Position numbers and translations under genes: made by a program. This document shows positions 1 to 8,033 of a DNA stretch of 64,000 nt, one piece after another (within the stretch, counting starts at the first letter, position 1; each line of letters opens with the position of its first letter). The stretch comes from Prevotella sp. GTDB lineage: Bacteria; Bacteroidota; Bacteroidia; Bacteroidales; Bacteroidaceae. Under the pieces are notes generated by a model that saw only the letters and a program-made list of their open reading frames with translations, ran no database searches and was not told the DNA's origin. The stretch is from positions 1 through 64,000 of the forward strand of contig JAFSKJ010000099.1 of assembly GCA_017449025.1 (NCBI GenBank). Direction: 5' to 3'.

Positions 1-143
1 GTAATCCTTACAGACATCTTGATGGCGTTACAAGTTGTAAGCATATGGCTGCGTTTCTGTTTAATTTTGACTCTTAGATATGCCATAATGTCAATTAACA
101 TTTATTGGTACTCTTATCACCACACAGAACTTTTTTACTACAT

Positions 144-208
144 TGCCTACACTATTATATAAGTTACTGGTTTACAAGATGATAAACAGTGTAGGCATAG
201 TGTAGGCA
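144..208. repeat. Inverted and direct copies of AGTGTAGGCA
   Basis: TGCCTACACT at 144-153 is the inverse of AGTGTAGGCA at 188-197, which is repeated directly at 199-208. The inverted pair could form a 10-bp stem around an AT-rich loop. No open frame covers it and bases 1-140 show nothing recognisable. It could be a protein-binding site or the edge of an old mobile element; the sequence alone does not decide. Confidence 0.5.
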
Positions 209-209
209 G

Positions 210-492
210 AATTTTTCGACCTGTGCGGTTGAAATGACGCTGAAAGCGTCTTCGCTCAGGACTCGACTTGTTCGCTTGGCTTGTCCAAGAACCGCAGCGT
301 CCGAAGGACCTGCGGAAGTAGGAACACTACGAATGCACTCTGAAAGAGTGCCCCAGCAGCATTATAGGGCGACCCCTTCAGGGTCGTTGTCCTCCCCTCT
401 GCTTCTCCGGGGGTGCTTCGCACCACCCGGTTATTTAGAGGTGACCGCGTTGCGGTCATACTGCTGTTCAACCGCACAGCACGAAAATTTTC
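210..492. repeat. Hairpin-rich MITE-like element with terminal inverted repeats
   Basis: The element is bounded by CTGTGCGGTTGAA (221-233) and its inverse TTCAACCGCACAG (467-479), and the similarity extends outward on both sides. Inside are five short hairpins with loops of three or four bases: GACGCT/AGCGTC (236-250), GCACTCT/AGAGTGC (335-351), CGACCC/GGGTCG (370-386), GGTGC/GCACC (412-424) and GACCGC/GCGGTC (443-457). The last two hairpins and the right end recur at 44761-44827. A 115-codon open frame across it has no protein-like features and I regard it as chance. Confidence 0.7.
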
Positions 493-521
493 AGGAGAGA
501 GATAAAAAAAATGCGGTTTTC

Positions 522-552
522 TTTGTTTTGCGACGAACTTTTTGTAACTTTG
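522..552 (+). promoter_or_regulatory. Bacteroidetes-type promoter for galE
   Basis: TAACTTTG (545-552) matches the TAnnTTTG -7 box, with TTTG at 522-525 about 19 bases upstream as the -33 box. The galE start lies about 50 bases downstream. Confidence 0.6.
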
Positions 553-603
553 CGCTCGACTACGGTGAACAACAAACCTAACTTTAAATAATTTACGAAA
601 GAA

Positions 604-1644
604 ATGAAACAGACAATCTTAGTAACTGGTGGCACCGGATTCATTGGAAGCCACACCACGGTGGAGCTTCAAGAAGCTGGCTATGAAGTGGTTATCATTG
701 ACAACCTGTCGAACTCAAATGCCAACGTGGTTGACGGCATAGAGAAAATCACGGGCAAGCGCCCTGCCTTTGAGAAGGTGGACTGCTGCGATATGGAGGC
801 GCTGGAGGGCGTGTTCAAGAAGTATCCGAAGATTGAGGGAATTATTCACTTTGCTGCATCGAAGGCCGTGGGCGAGAGCGTGGAGAAGCCCCTTCTCTAC
901 TACCGCAACAACCTGACATCGCTTGTCAACCTTCTTGAGCTGATGCCGAAGTACGGCGTAAAGGGAATAATCTTCTCAAGCTCGTGCACCGTCTACGGCC
1001 AGCCAACGTCGGAGAACCTGCCCGTGACCGAGAATGCGCCCATACAGAAAGCCATGTCGCCATACGGAAACACCAAGCAGATAAATGAGGAGATCATTCA
1101 GGACTACATCCACAGCGGTGCACCCATCAAGAGTGTAATACTGCGCTATTTCAACCCCATAGGCGCCCATCCCTCCGCTCTCATCGGCGAGCTGCCCAAC
1201 GGTGTTCCCATGAACCTCATCCCGTTTGTCACCCAGACGGCTATGGGCATACGCGGCCAGCTGAAGATATTCGGCAACGACTACAACACTCCCGACCACA
1301 CCTGCATACGCGATTATATATATGTGGTTGACTTGGCCAAGGCCCACGTCAAGGCCATGGAGCGTGTGCTCGACAATCCTGACACCGATGCCGTTGAGGT
1401 GTTCAACATAGGCACGGGACGCGGACTGTCGACACTCGAGGTGGTGGAAGGCTTCGAGAAGGCCACTGGAGTGAAGGTGAACTGGACATACGCCCCGCGC
1501 CGCGAGGGCGACATAGAACAGGTATGGGGCGACGTGACCAAGGCCAACGAGGTGCTGGGATGGAAGGCGGAGACCCCTACCGACGAGGTGCTGCGCTCAG
1601 CATGGAGGTGGCAGGAGAAACTACGCGAGGACGGAATACAATAA
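604..1644 (+). CDS. galE: UDP-glucose 4-epimerase
   Basis: Interconverts UDP-glucose and UDP-galactose in the cytoplasm (Leloir pathway, supply of sugars for surface glycans). The 346-residue protein is full length for the extended SDR family. The NAD-binding motif TGGTGFIGS lies at residues 8-16, the catalytic SSSCTVYG serine region near 126, and the YxxxK pair in SPYGNTK at Tyr154/Lys158. The C-terminal region (GTGRGLSTLEVV, RREGDIEQVWGD) is typical of GalE. Its stop codon directly abuts the next ATG (TAAATG), so it is probably translated together with the ferredoxin that follows. Substrate specificity is inferred from family likeness; a WbpP-like epimerase is less likely. Confidence 0.93.
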   Translation: MKQTILVTGGTGFIGSHTTVELQEAGYEVVIIDNLSNSNANVVDGIEKITGKRPAFEKVDCCDMEALEGVFKKYPKIEGIIHFAASKAVGESVEKPLLYYRNNLTSLVNLLELMPKYGVKGIIFSSSCTVYGQPTSENLPVTENAPIQKAMSPYGNTKQINEEIIQDYIHSGAPIKSVILRYFNPIGAHPSALIGELPNGVPMNLIPFVTQTAMGIRGQLKIFGNDYNTPDHTCIRDYIYVVDLAKAHVKAMERVLDNPDTDAVEVFNIGTGRGLSTLEVVEGFEKATGVKVNWTYAPRREGDIEQVWGDVTKANEVLGWKAETPTDEVLRSAWRWQEKLREDGIQ

Positions 1645-2433
1645 ATGATTTTTTATTTCTCTGGAACAGGCAATACAAAGTGGGCAGCCCAACAGCTGTC
1701 CACACTTACCAATGAGCCTTTAGTGTCGATAGCCGAGGCTGTGAAGGCTGAGAGCTACGACTACAGCCTGAAGACTGCCGAGCGGCTGGGCTTCTGTTTC
1801 CCCGTACACGGATGGCAGCCGCCCCGCATCGTACGCCAGTTTGTCGACAGGCTCAACATTGGCGACACGACGAGCCACTACTGCTACGCGCTGTGCACCT
1901 GCGGCGACAGCATAGGCATGGCAATGGATATGATTGAGGCAGAGCTTCGCAACAGAGGCATCAGGCTGGCAAGCGCTGTGTCGTTGGTGATGCCCGAGAG
2001 TTACGTGTGCCTGCCGTTTATGTACACAGACACTCCCGAGCGCGAGCGCGCCAAGCTGCAGCAGGCAGAAGCAGACCTCGACGCCTTTGCCACGAAAGTG
2101 ATTGAGCGCAAGGAGGGCTACCGGCAACTGAAGGAAGGGGCTGCACCGTGGCTGATGTCGCATGTCATTGGCGCATATTTCAACGGCCGGATGATTACCG
2201 ACCGCAAGTTCCGTGTTGACCCCGACCGATGCGTTGGCTGCGGACTTTGTGAGAAGATGTGCCCCACAGGCGATGTAAGACTCGACGGCCAGAGCCACCC
2301 GGAGTGGCAGCACAGCGGGGCATGCACATGCTGCCTGGCATGCTATCACCACTGCCCCCACCACGCCATAGACTACGGCCGATACACTCCCCGCCGCGGA
2401 CAATACTACTATGGCCACGGCAAGAAAACCTGA
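1645..2433 (+). CDS. EFR1-type flavodoxin-ferredoxin fusion
   Basis: The N-terminus has a flavodoxin-like FMN-binding start (MIFYFSGTGNTKWAA). The C-terminal third has two 4Fe-4S motifs: CVGCGLCEKMCP near residue 199 and CTCCLACYHHCP near residue 227. This matches the EFR1 family of ferrodoxins found in gut anaerobes, presumed cytoplasmic electron carriers whose partners are mostly unknown. At 262 residues it is of usual length. It follows galE with no gap and precedes dnaB by 19 bases. Neither neighbour explains its redox role, so the operon is probably positional rather than functional. Confidence 0.85.
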   Translation: MIFYFSGTGNTKWAAQQLSTLTNEPLVSIAEAVKAESYDYSLKTAERLGFCFPVHGWQPPRIVRQFVDRLNIGDTTSHYCYALCTCGDSIGMAMDMIEAELRNRGIRLASAVSLVMPESYVCLPFMYTDTPERERAKLQQAEADLDAFATKVIERKEGYRQLKEGAAPWLMSHVIGAYFNGRMITDRKFRVDPDRCVGCGLCEKMCPTGDVRLDGQSHPEWQHSGACTCCLACYHHCPHHAIDYGRYTPRRGQYYYGHGKKT

Positions 2434-2452
2434 CACAGAGAAAATGTAACCT

Positions 2453-4006
2453 ATGGCAGAACAGAACAACAGCAGCCGAGGCAGGAAACCTCGGCAACAA
2501 CAGCCTGTAGACAACACTTACGGCCACCTGCAACCACAGGCATTAGAGGTGGAGAAGGCCGTGCTCGGCGCCCTCATGATTGACAAGGACGCCTATACCG
2601 TGGTGTGCGAGATGCTCTACCCAGAGAGCTTCTACGAACCGCGAAACCAAAAGGTGTATGCCGCCATACGCGACCTCGCCATGGCAGAGAAGCCCGTGGA
2701 CATCATGACCGTGGCCGACCAGCTGGCACGCGCCGGCGACCTTGACGCAGTTGGCGGGCCGGTATACATTGCCGAGCTAAGCTCAAGGGTGGCCTCGTCG
2801 GCAAACATTGAATACCACGCGCGCATAATTGCGCAGAAGTTCCTGGCGCGACAGCTCATACAGTTTGCAAGCGACGTGGAGACAAAGGCCTTCGACGACA
2901 CCATCGACGTTGACGAACTGATGCAGCATGCCGAGGGGGCACTCTTCGAGCTGTCGCAGAAGAACATGAAGAAGGACTACACCCAGATAGACCCAGTGGT
3001 GAAGAACACCATCGACGTGATACAGAAGGCTGCTGCCAACTCCGACGGCATCACGGGTGTGGCCACCGGCTATCACAAGCTCGACGACATAACCAGCGGC
3101 TGGCAGGCCTCCGACCTGGTCATCGTTGCCGGGCGCCCGGCAATGGGTAAGACGTCGTTCGCCCTGTCGATGGCAAAGAACATTGCCGCCGACTACAAGG
3201 TGCCCATGGCCTTCTTCTCGCTCGAAATGTCGAACGTGCAGCTTGTGCAGCGACTCATTTCCAACTGCTGCGAGATACAAGGCTCGAAACTGCTGAACGG
3301 ACAGCTGAAGCCCGACGAGTGGGACCGCCTTGACAAGCGCATCAACGGCCTGATGGGTGCTCCGCTGTATGTTGACGACACCCCGGGACTCTCGGTGTTC
3401 GAGTTGCGCACCAAGGCTCGTCGGCTGGTTCGCGAGCATGGCGTGAAAATCATCATGATAGACTACCTTCAGCTGATGAACGCCAACGGCATGCGCTTCT
3501 CTTCGCGACAGGAAGAGGTGTCTACCATCTCGCGCTCGCTGAAGGGGCTGGCCAAGGAACTGGACATTCCAATCATAGCACTCAGCCAGCTGAACCGAGG
3601 CGTGGAGTCGCGTGAAGGCCTCGAAGGCAAGAGGCCGCAGCTGAGCGACCTGCGAGAGTCGGGAGCCATAGAGCAGGATGCAGACATGGTGCTCTTCGTA
3701 CACAGGCCCGAATACTACCACATCTACCAAGACGACAACGGCCGCGACCTGCACGGCATGGCACAGATAATCATTGCCAAGCACCGCAAGGGAGCCACAG
3801 GCGACGTGCTGCTCACCTTCCGCGGTGAGTTCACACGATTCGAGAACCCCGAGGACACCAGGATTGACCACCGCGCACCTGCAGGACAAGGTGAGATTGT
3901 TGGCTCGGTAATCAATGGCGGAGACGCATCGTACAACCTTGTCGACGACGGCTCGTTCGGCGAGATGCCACTGACAGGCCCCACCGACGGCCCACTGCCG
4001 TTCTGA
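2453..4006 (+). CDS. dnaB: Replicative DNA helicase
   Basis: Hexameric helicase that unwinds DNA at the replication fork. The 517-residue protein has the N-terminal DnaB domain (HLQPQALEVEKAVLGALMID onward, about residues 25-130) and a RecA-like C-terminal domain. Visible motifs are Walker A GRPAMGKTS, Walker B IIMIDYLQLM, the SQLNRGVESR segment and the DLRESGAIEQDADMV motif that are standard for DnaB. No intein or insertion is seen. The tail after about residue 470 is variable and probably disordered. It ends the galE-EFR1-dnaB run; the rubrerythrin gene beyond has its own promoter. Confidence 0.97.
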   Translation: MAEQNNSSRGRKPRQQQPVDNTYGHLQPQALEVEKAVLGALMIDKDAYTVVCEMLYPESFYEPRNQKVYAAIRDLAMAEKPVDIMTVADQLARAGDLDAVGGPVYIAELSSRVASSANIEYHARIIAQKFLARQLIQFASDVETKAFDDTIDVDELMQHAEGALFELSQKNMKKDYTQIDPVVKNTIDVIQKAAANSDGITGVATGYHKLDDITSGWQASDLVIVAGRPAMGKTSFALSMAKNIAADYKVPMAFFSLEMSNVQLVQRLISNCCEIQGSKLLNGQLKPDEWDRLDKRINGLMGAPLYVDDTPGLSVFELRTKARRLVREHGVKIIMIDYLQLMNANGMRFSSRQEEVSTISRSLKGLAKELDIPIIALSQLNRGVESREGLEGKRPQLSDLRESGAIEQDADMVLFVHRPEYYHIYQDDNGRDLHGMAQIIIAKHRKGATGDVLLTFRGEFTRFENPEDTRIDHRAPAGQGEIVGSVINGGDASYNLVDDGSFGEMPLTGPTDGPLPF

Positions 4007-4051
4007 TGTCTTTAGACAAAGTATAAATTTCACACATTTCTCGAGAAATAC

Positions 4052-4082
4052 TTGCAGGGAAATGCTTTTCTGACTATCTTTG
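4052..4082 (+). promoter_or_regulatory. Promoter for the rubrerythrin gene
   Basis: TTG at 4052-4054 and TATCTTTG at 4075-4082 are separated by 20 bases, a very good match to the -33/-7 pattern. The ATG at 4130 is about 48 bases downstream. Confidence 0.7.
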
Positions 4083-4129
4083 CAAAACAGTTTTCATAGT
4101 ACAAACCAAACACAAGTATCAAGAACAGT

Positions 4130-4687
4130 ATGAAGAAAAAGTTTATCTGCGCCGTTTGTGGATATATCTACGAAGGCGATGCCGCTCCCGAGAAGTGCCC
4201 CATCTGTAAGGCTCCCGCATCAAAGTTCTCAGAGCTGAAGGACGAGGGCGAGACCGCATACGCCACCGTCCACCGCATTGGCGACGGAAAGCCCGAGGGA
4301 GTGAGCGACGAGATGATAGAGGACTTGCGCAACCACTTCAACGCTGAGTGCAGCGAGGTGGGAATGTATCTGGCCATGGCCCGCCAGGCCGACCGTGAGG
4401 GCTATCCCGAGATTTCCGAGGCTTTCAAGCGCTATGCCTTCGAGGAGGCCGACCATGCCAGCCGCTTTGCCGAGCTGCTGGGCGAGTGCGTGTGGGACAC
4501 CAAGACCAACCTTGAGAAGCGCGCAGCCGCAGAGGCAGGAGCTTGCGAGGACAAGTTCCGCATTGCCAAGAACGCCAAGGCTGCAGGATTCGACGCCATA
4601 CACGACACAGTACACGAGATGGCCAAAGACGAGGCACGCCACGGAGCGGGCTTTGCCGGACTGCTGAAGCGTTATTTCGGCAAGTAG
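4130..4687 (+). CDS. Rubrerythrin, reverse-domain type (peroxide reduction)
   Basis: Non-haem iron protein that reduces hydrogen peroxide in anaerobes. The domain order is reversed relative to classical rubrerythrin. A rubredoxin-like zinc-ribbon fold comes first (CAVCGYIY ... CPICKAP, residues about 7-28), followed by a ferritin-like four-helix domain. The di-iron ligands lie in [16 protein letters not shown] and the C-terminal DEARHGAG segment. The length of 185 residues fits reverse rubrerythrins of Clostridia and Bacteroidales. It has its own promoter and looks monocistronic; a hairpin at 4707-4741 lies just past the stop codon. Confidence 0.9.
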   Translation: MKKKFICAVCGYIYEGDAAPEKCPICKAPASKFSELKDEGETAYATVHRIGDGKPEGVSDEMIEDLRNHFNAECSEVGMYLAMARQADREGYPEISEAFKRYAFEEADHASRFAELLGECVWDTKTNLEKRAAAEAGACEDKFRIAKNAKAAGFDAIHDTVHEMAKDEARHGAGFAGLLKRYFGK

Positions 4688-4706
4688 AAATACAATAATC
4701 ATGACG

Positions 4707-4741
4707 AATATCCGTTTTATCATTAAGATGAAACGGATATT
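4707..4741 (+). terminator. Stem-loop after rubrerythrin, overlapping the next start codon
   Basis: AATATCCGTTT (4707-4717) pairs with AAACGGATATT (4731-4741). The stem can extend inward to about 15 bp with one G-U pair and a 5-base loop. A T-rich stretch TCTTTATTAT follows. It could terminate the rubrerythrin transcript, but it also contains the ATG at 4728 of the next gene, so it may control that gene's translation. Confidence 0.55.
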
Positions 4742-6116
4742 CTTTATTATAGCCACACTTGTTGCCCTGCTGGCAGCATGCACCGACAACGACTCGTTCA
4801 CCACGAGCCGGAACAACATACTCACATTCTCGACAGACACGCTGAAGATGGACACCGTGTTCTCGAACGTAGGTTCTTCAACCTATACGTTCTGGGTGTT
4901 CAACCGCAGCACCGACGGCCTGCGACTCAGCTCGGTAAGGCTCAAGGGAGGCAACCAGACGGGATTCAGGGTCAACGTAGACGGCTCTTACCTTGACAAC
5001 ACCTTAGGCTCGGTGGTCACCGACTTGGAGGTGAGGAAGGGCGACAGCCTGAGGGTGTTCGTAGAGCTGACATCGCCAGAGACCCAGCAGCACGACCCCG
5101 TTCAGCTGTCCGACGAACTGTTGTTCCAGTTAGAGAGCGGCGTGGAACAGAGCGTCCGCCTCGAGGCATGGGCATGGGATGCCGTCAAGATTACCGACCT
5201 GAATGTAACTGCCGACACACTCATAGAGTCGACAGTGCCGCTGGTGTTCTACGGCTCAGGCATAAAGGTGGACAGCGGAGCAGTGCTCACACTGAGGAAC
5301 ACCACACTCTACTTCCACGACCAGGCAGGCATCGACGTCTACGGCTCACTCATAGCCGACAACGCCCTGCTGCGGGGAGACAGGCTTGACCACATGTTCG
5401 ACTACCTGCCTTACGACCGGGTGAGCGGCCAATGGCGCGGACTATGGTTCGCACCGTCGTCGAAGACCAACACCATGAACGACACGGAGATACGCAACGC
5501 ATGCCACGCAATAGTGCTCAGCGACTCATGCGACATAGACACCATCAGGCAGAGGCTGACCATGACTCGGTGTGTGGTGCACAACGCAAAGGGCTACGGA
5601 CTCATTTCCTACCACTCCAACGTAGCGCTCGTCAACTGCCAGTTCACCAACACCCTCGACGACTGCCTCGCAGTCTATGGCGGCATCTGTACCGTTGACC
5701 ATTGCACCCTCGGGCAGTTCTATCCCTTCACCGCCAACCGCGGCGCAGCCCTTCGCTTCAGCAACATAGCAGGCGACACCGTCTACCCGCTGCTCAAGCT
5801 AATATGCCGAGGCACCATAGTCACCGGCTATGAGAGCGACGTGGTGTTTCTCGAACGTGCCGACACCTCTGCTGCCGACACGCTATCATCAGGAGTGGAA
5901 AGGGTGTTCACCTACCAGTTCGACGACTGCCTGCTGCGTACGCCGAAGGTGGAGGACGACACCGTGAGCTTCCACAACATTATGTGGGAGACGCCGGAAG
6001 ACTCAATACAGGGCAAGCAGCATTTCGCAGTCTTCGACGAGAAGAACCTCTACTATGACTTCCACCTCGACTCACTCTCTACTGCCAAGGGCAAAGGCTG
6101 CTATCCAGCAGAATAG
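4728..6116 (+). CDS. Secreted beta-helix lipoprotein, function unknown
   Basis: I chose the start at 4728 because it begins a clean lipoprotein signal peptide (MKRIFFIIATLVALLAAC, lipobox LAAC). The in-frame ATG at 4701 would add nine residues. The mature protein of about 440 residues has an N-terminal beta-sandwich-like part (about residues 25-150). After it comes a region of repeated short strands around 'LRNTTLYFHDQAGIDVYGSL', 'GLISYHSNVALVNCQF' and 'CLAVYGGICTVDHC', typical of right-handed parallel beta-helices. It probably sits in the outer membrane. No catalytic motif is recognised. It is not clearly linked to either neighbour. Confidence 0.75.
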   Translation: MKRIFFIIATLVALLAACTDNDSFTTSRNNILTFSTDTLKMDTVFSNVGSSTYTFWVFNRSTDGLRLSSVRLKGGNQTGFRVNVDGSYLDNTLGSVVTDLEVRKGDSLRVFVELTSPETQQHDPVQLSDELLFQLESGVEQSVRLEAWAWDAVKITDLNVTADTLIESTVPLVFYGSGIKVDSGAVLTLRNTTLYFHDQAGIDVYGSLIADNALLRGDRLDHMFDYLPYDRVSGQWRGLWFAPSSKTNTMNDTEIRNACHAIVLSDSCDIDTIRQRLTMTRCVVHNAKGYGLISYHSNVALVNCQFTNTLDDCLAVYGGICTVDHCTLGQFYPFTANRGAALRFSNIAGDTVYPLLKLICRGTIVTGYESDVVFLERADTSAADTLSSGVERVFTYQFDDCLLRTPKVEDDTVSFHNIMWETPEDSIQGKQHFAVFDEKNLYYDFHLDSLSTAKGKGCYPAE

Positions 6117-6135
6117 GCAAGGACTCTCTTTGTAA

Positions 6136-6642
6136 CTACAGGTCAAGTATGCGCACCTCGCAGTTGGTCATGCGCTCCACCTCACGCATCTTCTTGCCGT
6201 AGTGCACAGCCTGTATCGCCTTGTTGATTATGCCGTGCCCCACGGCAAGAACAGTCCTGCCGGCATAGTTGGCGCGAAGCCAGTCGAGCAAACAGCCGGC
6301 ACGCGCAAGCAGGGCGTCGAGGGTCTCAACATTGTCGGGAAAGGGAAGGCCTTTCAGGCTGGGGATGTAGCGCCCGGTGAAGTCTCCCCAGTCGCGCTCG
6401 CGCAACAGCGGCGTGGTGACAACGCTGAGTCCCCTACCCTCTGCCAATATCTCAGCCGTTTCCACTGCCCGCCACAAGTCGCTGCTCACAACGGCATCGA
6501 ACTCCACGCCTTTCAGCTCCAAAGCCAACTGCCGCGCCTGATGCCTCCCGGTGTCGTTGAGCTGCCCCTGGGTCTGACCCTGCATCGTTTGCGAGGCATT
6601 GTCAACGGTCTCACCGTGTCGTGTAAGGTATATCTTGGTCAT
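6136..6642 (-). CDS. Histidine phosphatase family protein
   Basis: Member of the phosphoglycerate-mutase-like histidine phosphatases. The phosphohistidine motif LTRHGET is at residues 6-12, with conserved downstream residues in SSDLWRAVETAEI and the second histidine in VGHGIINKA. At 168 residues it is shorter than cofactor-dependent mutases (about 230-250), so a broad-specificity or alpha-ribazole-type phosphatase is more likely. No cobalamin genes are nearby to support CobC. It is transcribed alone on the minus strand, facing the lipoprotein gene with a 19-base gap. Confidence 0.85.
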   Translation of the reverse strand: MTKIYLTRHGETVDNASQTMQGQTQGQLNDTGRHQARQLALELKGVEFDAVVSSDLWRAVETAEILAEGRGLSVVTTPLLRERDWGDFTGRYIPSLKGLPFPDNVETLDALLARAGCLLDWLRANYAGRTVLAVGHGIINKAIQAVHYGKKMREVERMTNCEVRILDL

Positions 6643-6691
6643 AAATCTGTTAATCTTCTAAAAATATGTATGCATATTCACCAATAATTCG

Positions 6692-6699
6692 TATATTTG
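6692..6699 (+). promoter_or_regulatory. -7 box for the DUF308 gene
   Basis: TATATTTG matches TAnnTTTG and lies 25 bases before the ATG at 6725. No clear -33 box is visible. Confidence 0.45.
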
Positions 6700-6724
6700 C
6701 ACCGAGTTTTCAAACATACTGACT

Positions 6725-7378
6725 ATGATGAAGATACTGCAAAGTTCCGTATTCCGCGCCCTGTGCGCCATAGTGGTGGGGGCACTCCTTGTTAAGTACC
6801 CCGACAACACTGTCAAGGGCATTACCGTTGCCATCGGCGTGCTGTTCTTAGTCTCGGGGCTTATGTCATGCCTCACCTATTACATTGCCCGCCGCAACGT
6901 GAGCGAGTATAAGATCTACGACACCGAGGGCAACCTCATTGCCGGCGAGAAGCCCACATTCCCCATTGTTGGTGTGGGCAGCATGATACTCGGACTCATA
7001 CTGGCCCTCATGCCGACAGCCGTGATCTCGGCCATGATGTACATAGTAGGCGTGGTGCTGGTGCTGGGTGCCATCAACCAGCTGATGACCCTGCTGACAG
7101 GCCGGCGCTACGGCCAAATACCGTTCTTCTTCTGGGTCTTCCCCACGCTGGTGCTGCTCATCGGCCTTTATGTCATGCTCAAGCCCATGGCACCTGCCAA
7201 CATGGCCATGCTGGTGCTGGGCTGGTGCATGCTGCTCTACGGTGTGGCAGAGCTTATCAATGCCATCAAGCTCTACAGCATAAAGAAGCGCCTCGCCAAG
7301 GAACAGCCTGCGGCAGTGTCCGGTGGCGAGCCGGAGTTTGTTGAGCTTCCTGCCGACACAGAGTCCCCTACTTCTTGA
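6725..7378 (+). CDS. DUF308 / HdeD-like integral membrane protein
   Basis: A 217-residue protein with about six hydrophobic segments (for example ALCAIVVGALLV, GVLFLVSGLMSCLTYYI, MILGLILALMPTAVI, FFFWVFPTLVLLIGLYVML). The short repeated helix-pair pattern is that of HdeD/DUF308 proteins. It should lie in the inner membrane. HdeD is tied to acid resistance in enterobacteria, but the role in Bacteroidales is not known. The hydrophilic tail after residue 185 is variable. It converges on udk and the two coding ends overlap by 11 bases. Confidence 0.8.
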   Translation: MMKILQSSVFRALCAIVVGALLVKYPDNTVKGITVAIGVLFLVSGLMSCLTYYIARRNVSEYKIYDTEGNLIAGEKPTFPIVGVGSMILGLILALMPTAVISAMMYIVGVVLVLGAINQLMTLLTGRRYGQIPFFFWVFPTLVLLIGLYVMLKPMAPANMAMLVLGWCMLLYGVAELINAIKLYSIKKRLAKEQPAAVSGGEPEFVELPADTESPTS

Positions 7379-7991
7379 GACTGTGGGTGACAATGCCCTC
7401 GATGTAGGTTTTCAGAATGTGTATGCCCGTCTTGTTGTCTCCTCCGAATGGGATGATGAGGTCGGCATACTGCTTTGTAGGCTCAATGAACTGCTGGTGC
7501 ATGGGCTTGAGCACCTTCTCATAGCGGTCGAGCACCATCTCTACCGTTCGTCCGCGCTCCACCACGTCGCGCCTGATGTTTCGTATCAGCCGCACGTCGT
7601 CGTCGGTGTCAACGAAAATCTTCAGGTCCATCATGTCCCTAAGCTTCTTGTTTATCAGGGCCATGATGCCCTCGATGATGATGACGGGCTTCGGCTCCAC
7701 GTGGATGGTCTCCGGCAGCCTGTTTGAGATGATATAGCTGTAGGTGGGCTGCTCCACGGCCTTTCCCTGCTTGAGCATGCTTATGTGCTCGTTCAGCAGC
7801 CGCCAGTCGAAGGCGTCGGGATGGTCGAAGTTGATAGCCCTACGCTCTTCATCGGTCATGTGGCTTGTGTCGTTGTAGTACGAGTCGAGGGGCACCACTG
7901 TGGCGCAATGGTCAGGCAATGCCTCAGCTATTTTCTTCACTACGGTGGTCTTGCCAGAGCCTGTGCCACCCGCTATTCCGATAATTGTCAT
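7368..7991 (-). CDS. udk: Uridine kinase
   Basis: Phosphorylates uridine and cytidine with ATP or GTP for pyrimidine salvage. The P-loop GGTGSGKTT is at residues 8-16. NFDHPDAFDW, typical of uridine kinases, is near residue 54, and the lid and base-binding region RDVVERGRT comes later. The length of 207 residues is normal for bacterial Udk. It starts 42 bases after the stop of the secreted phosphatase gene on the same strand and may be co-transcribed with it. Its 3' end overlaps the convergent DUF308 gene by 11 bases. Confidence 0.94.
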   Translation of the reverse strand: MTIIGIAGGTGSGKTTVVKKIAEALPDHCATVVPLDSYYNDTSHMTDEERRAINFDHPDAFDWRLLNEHISMLKQGKAVEQPTYSYIISNRLPETIHVEPKPVIIIEGIMALINKKLRDMMDLKIFVDTDDDVRLIRNIRRDVVERGRTVEMVLDRYEKVLKPMHQQFIEPTKQYADLIIPFGGDNKTGIHILKTYIEGIVTHSLKK

Positions 7992-8033
7992 AAGTTTGAG
8001 TAATACTGTGTGTTAGGTTATTGATGGTGTGGG

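Noticed and set aside
234..581. 115-codon open frame across the repeat element upstream of galE
   Set aside because: It is composed of hairpin repeats, has no protein-like composition or family likeness, and overlaps the galE promoter.
2783..4033. 416-codon minus-strand frame opposite dnaB
   Set aside because: It is a mirror frame of a highly conserved gene in GC-rich codons, with no domain likeness.
4130..4687. Rubrerythrin as part of an operon with dnaB
   Set aside because: A strong promoter (4052-4082) and a 123-base gap separate them.
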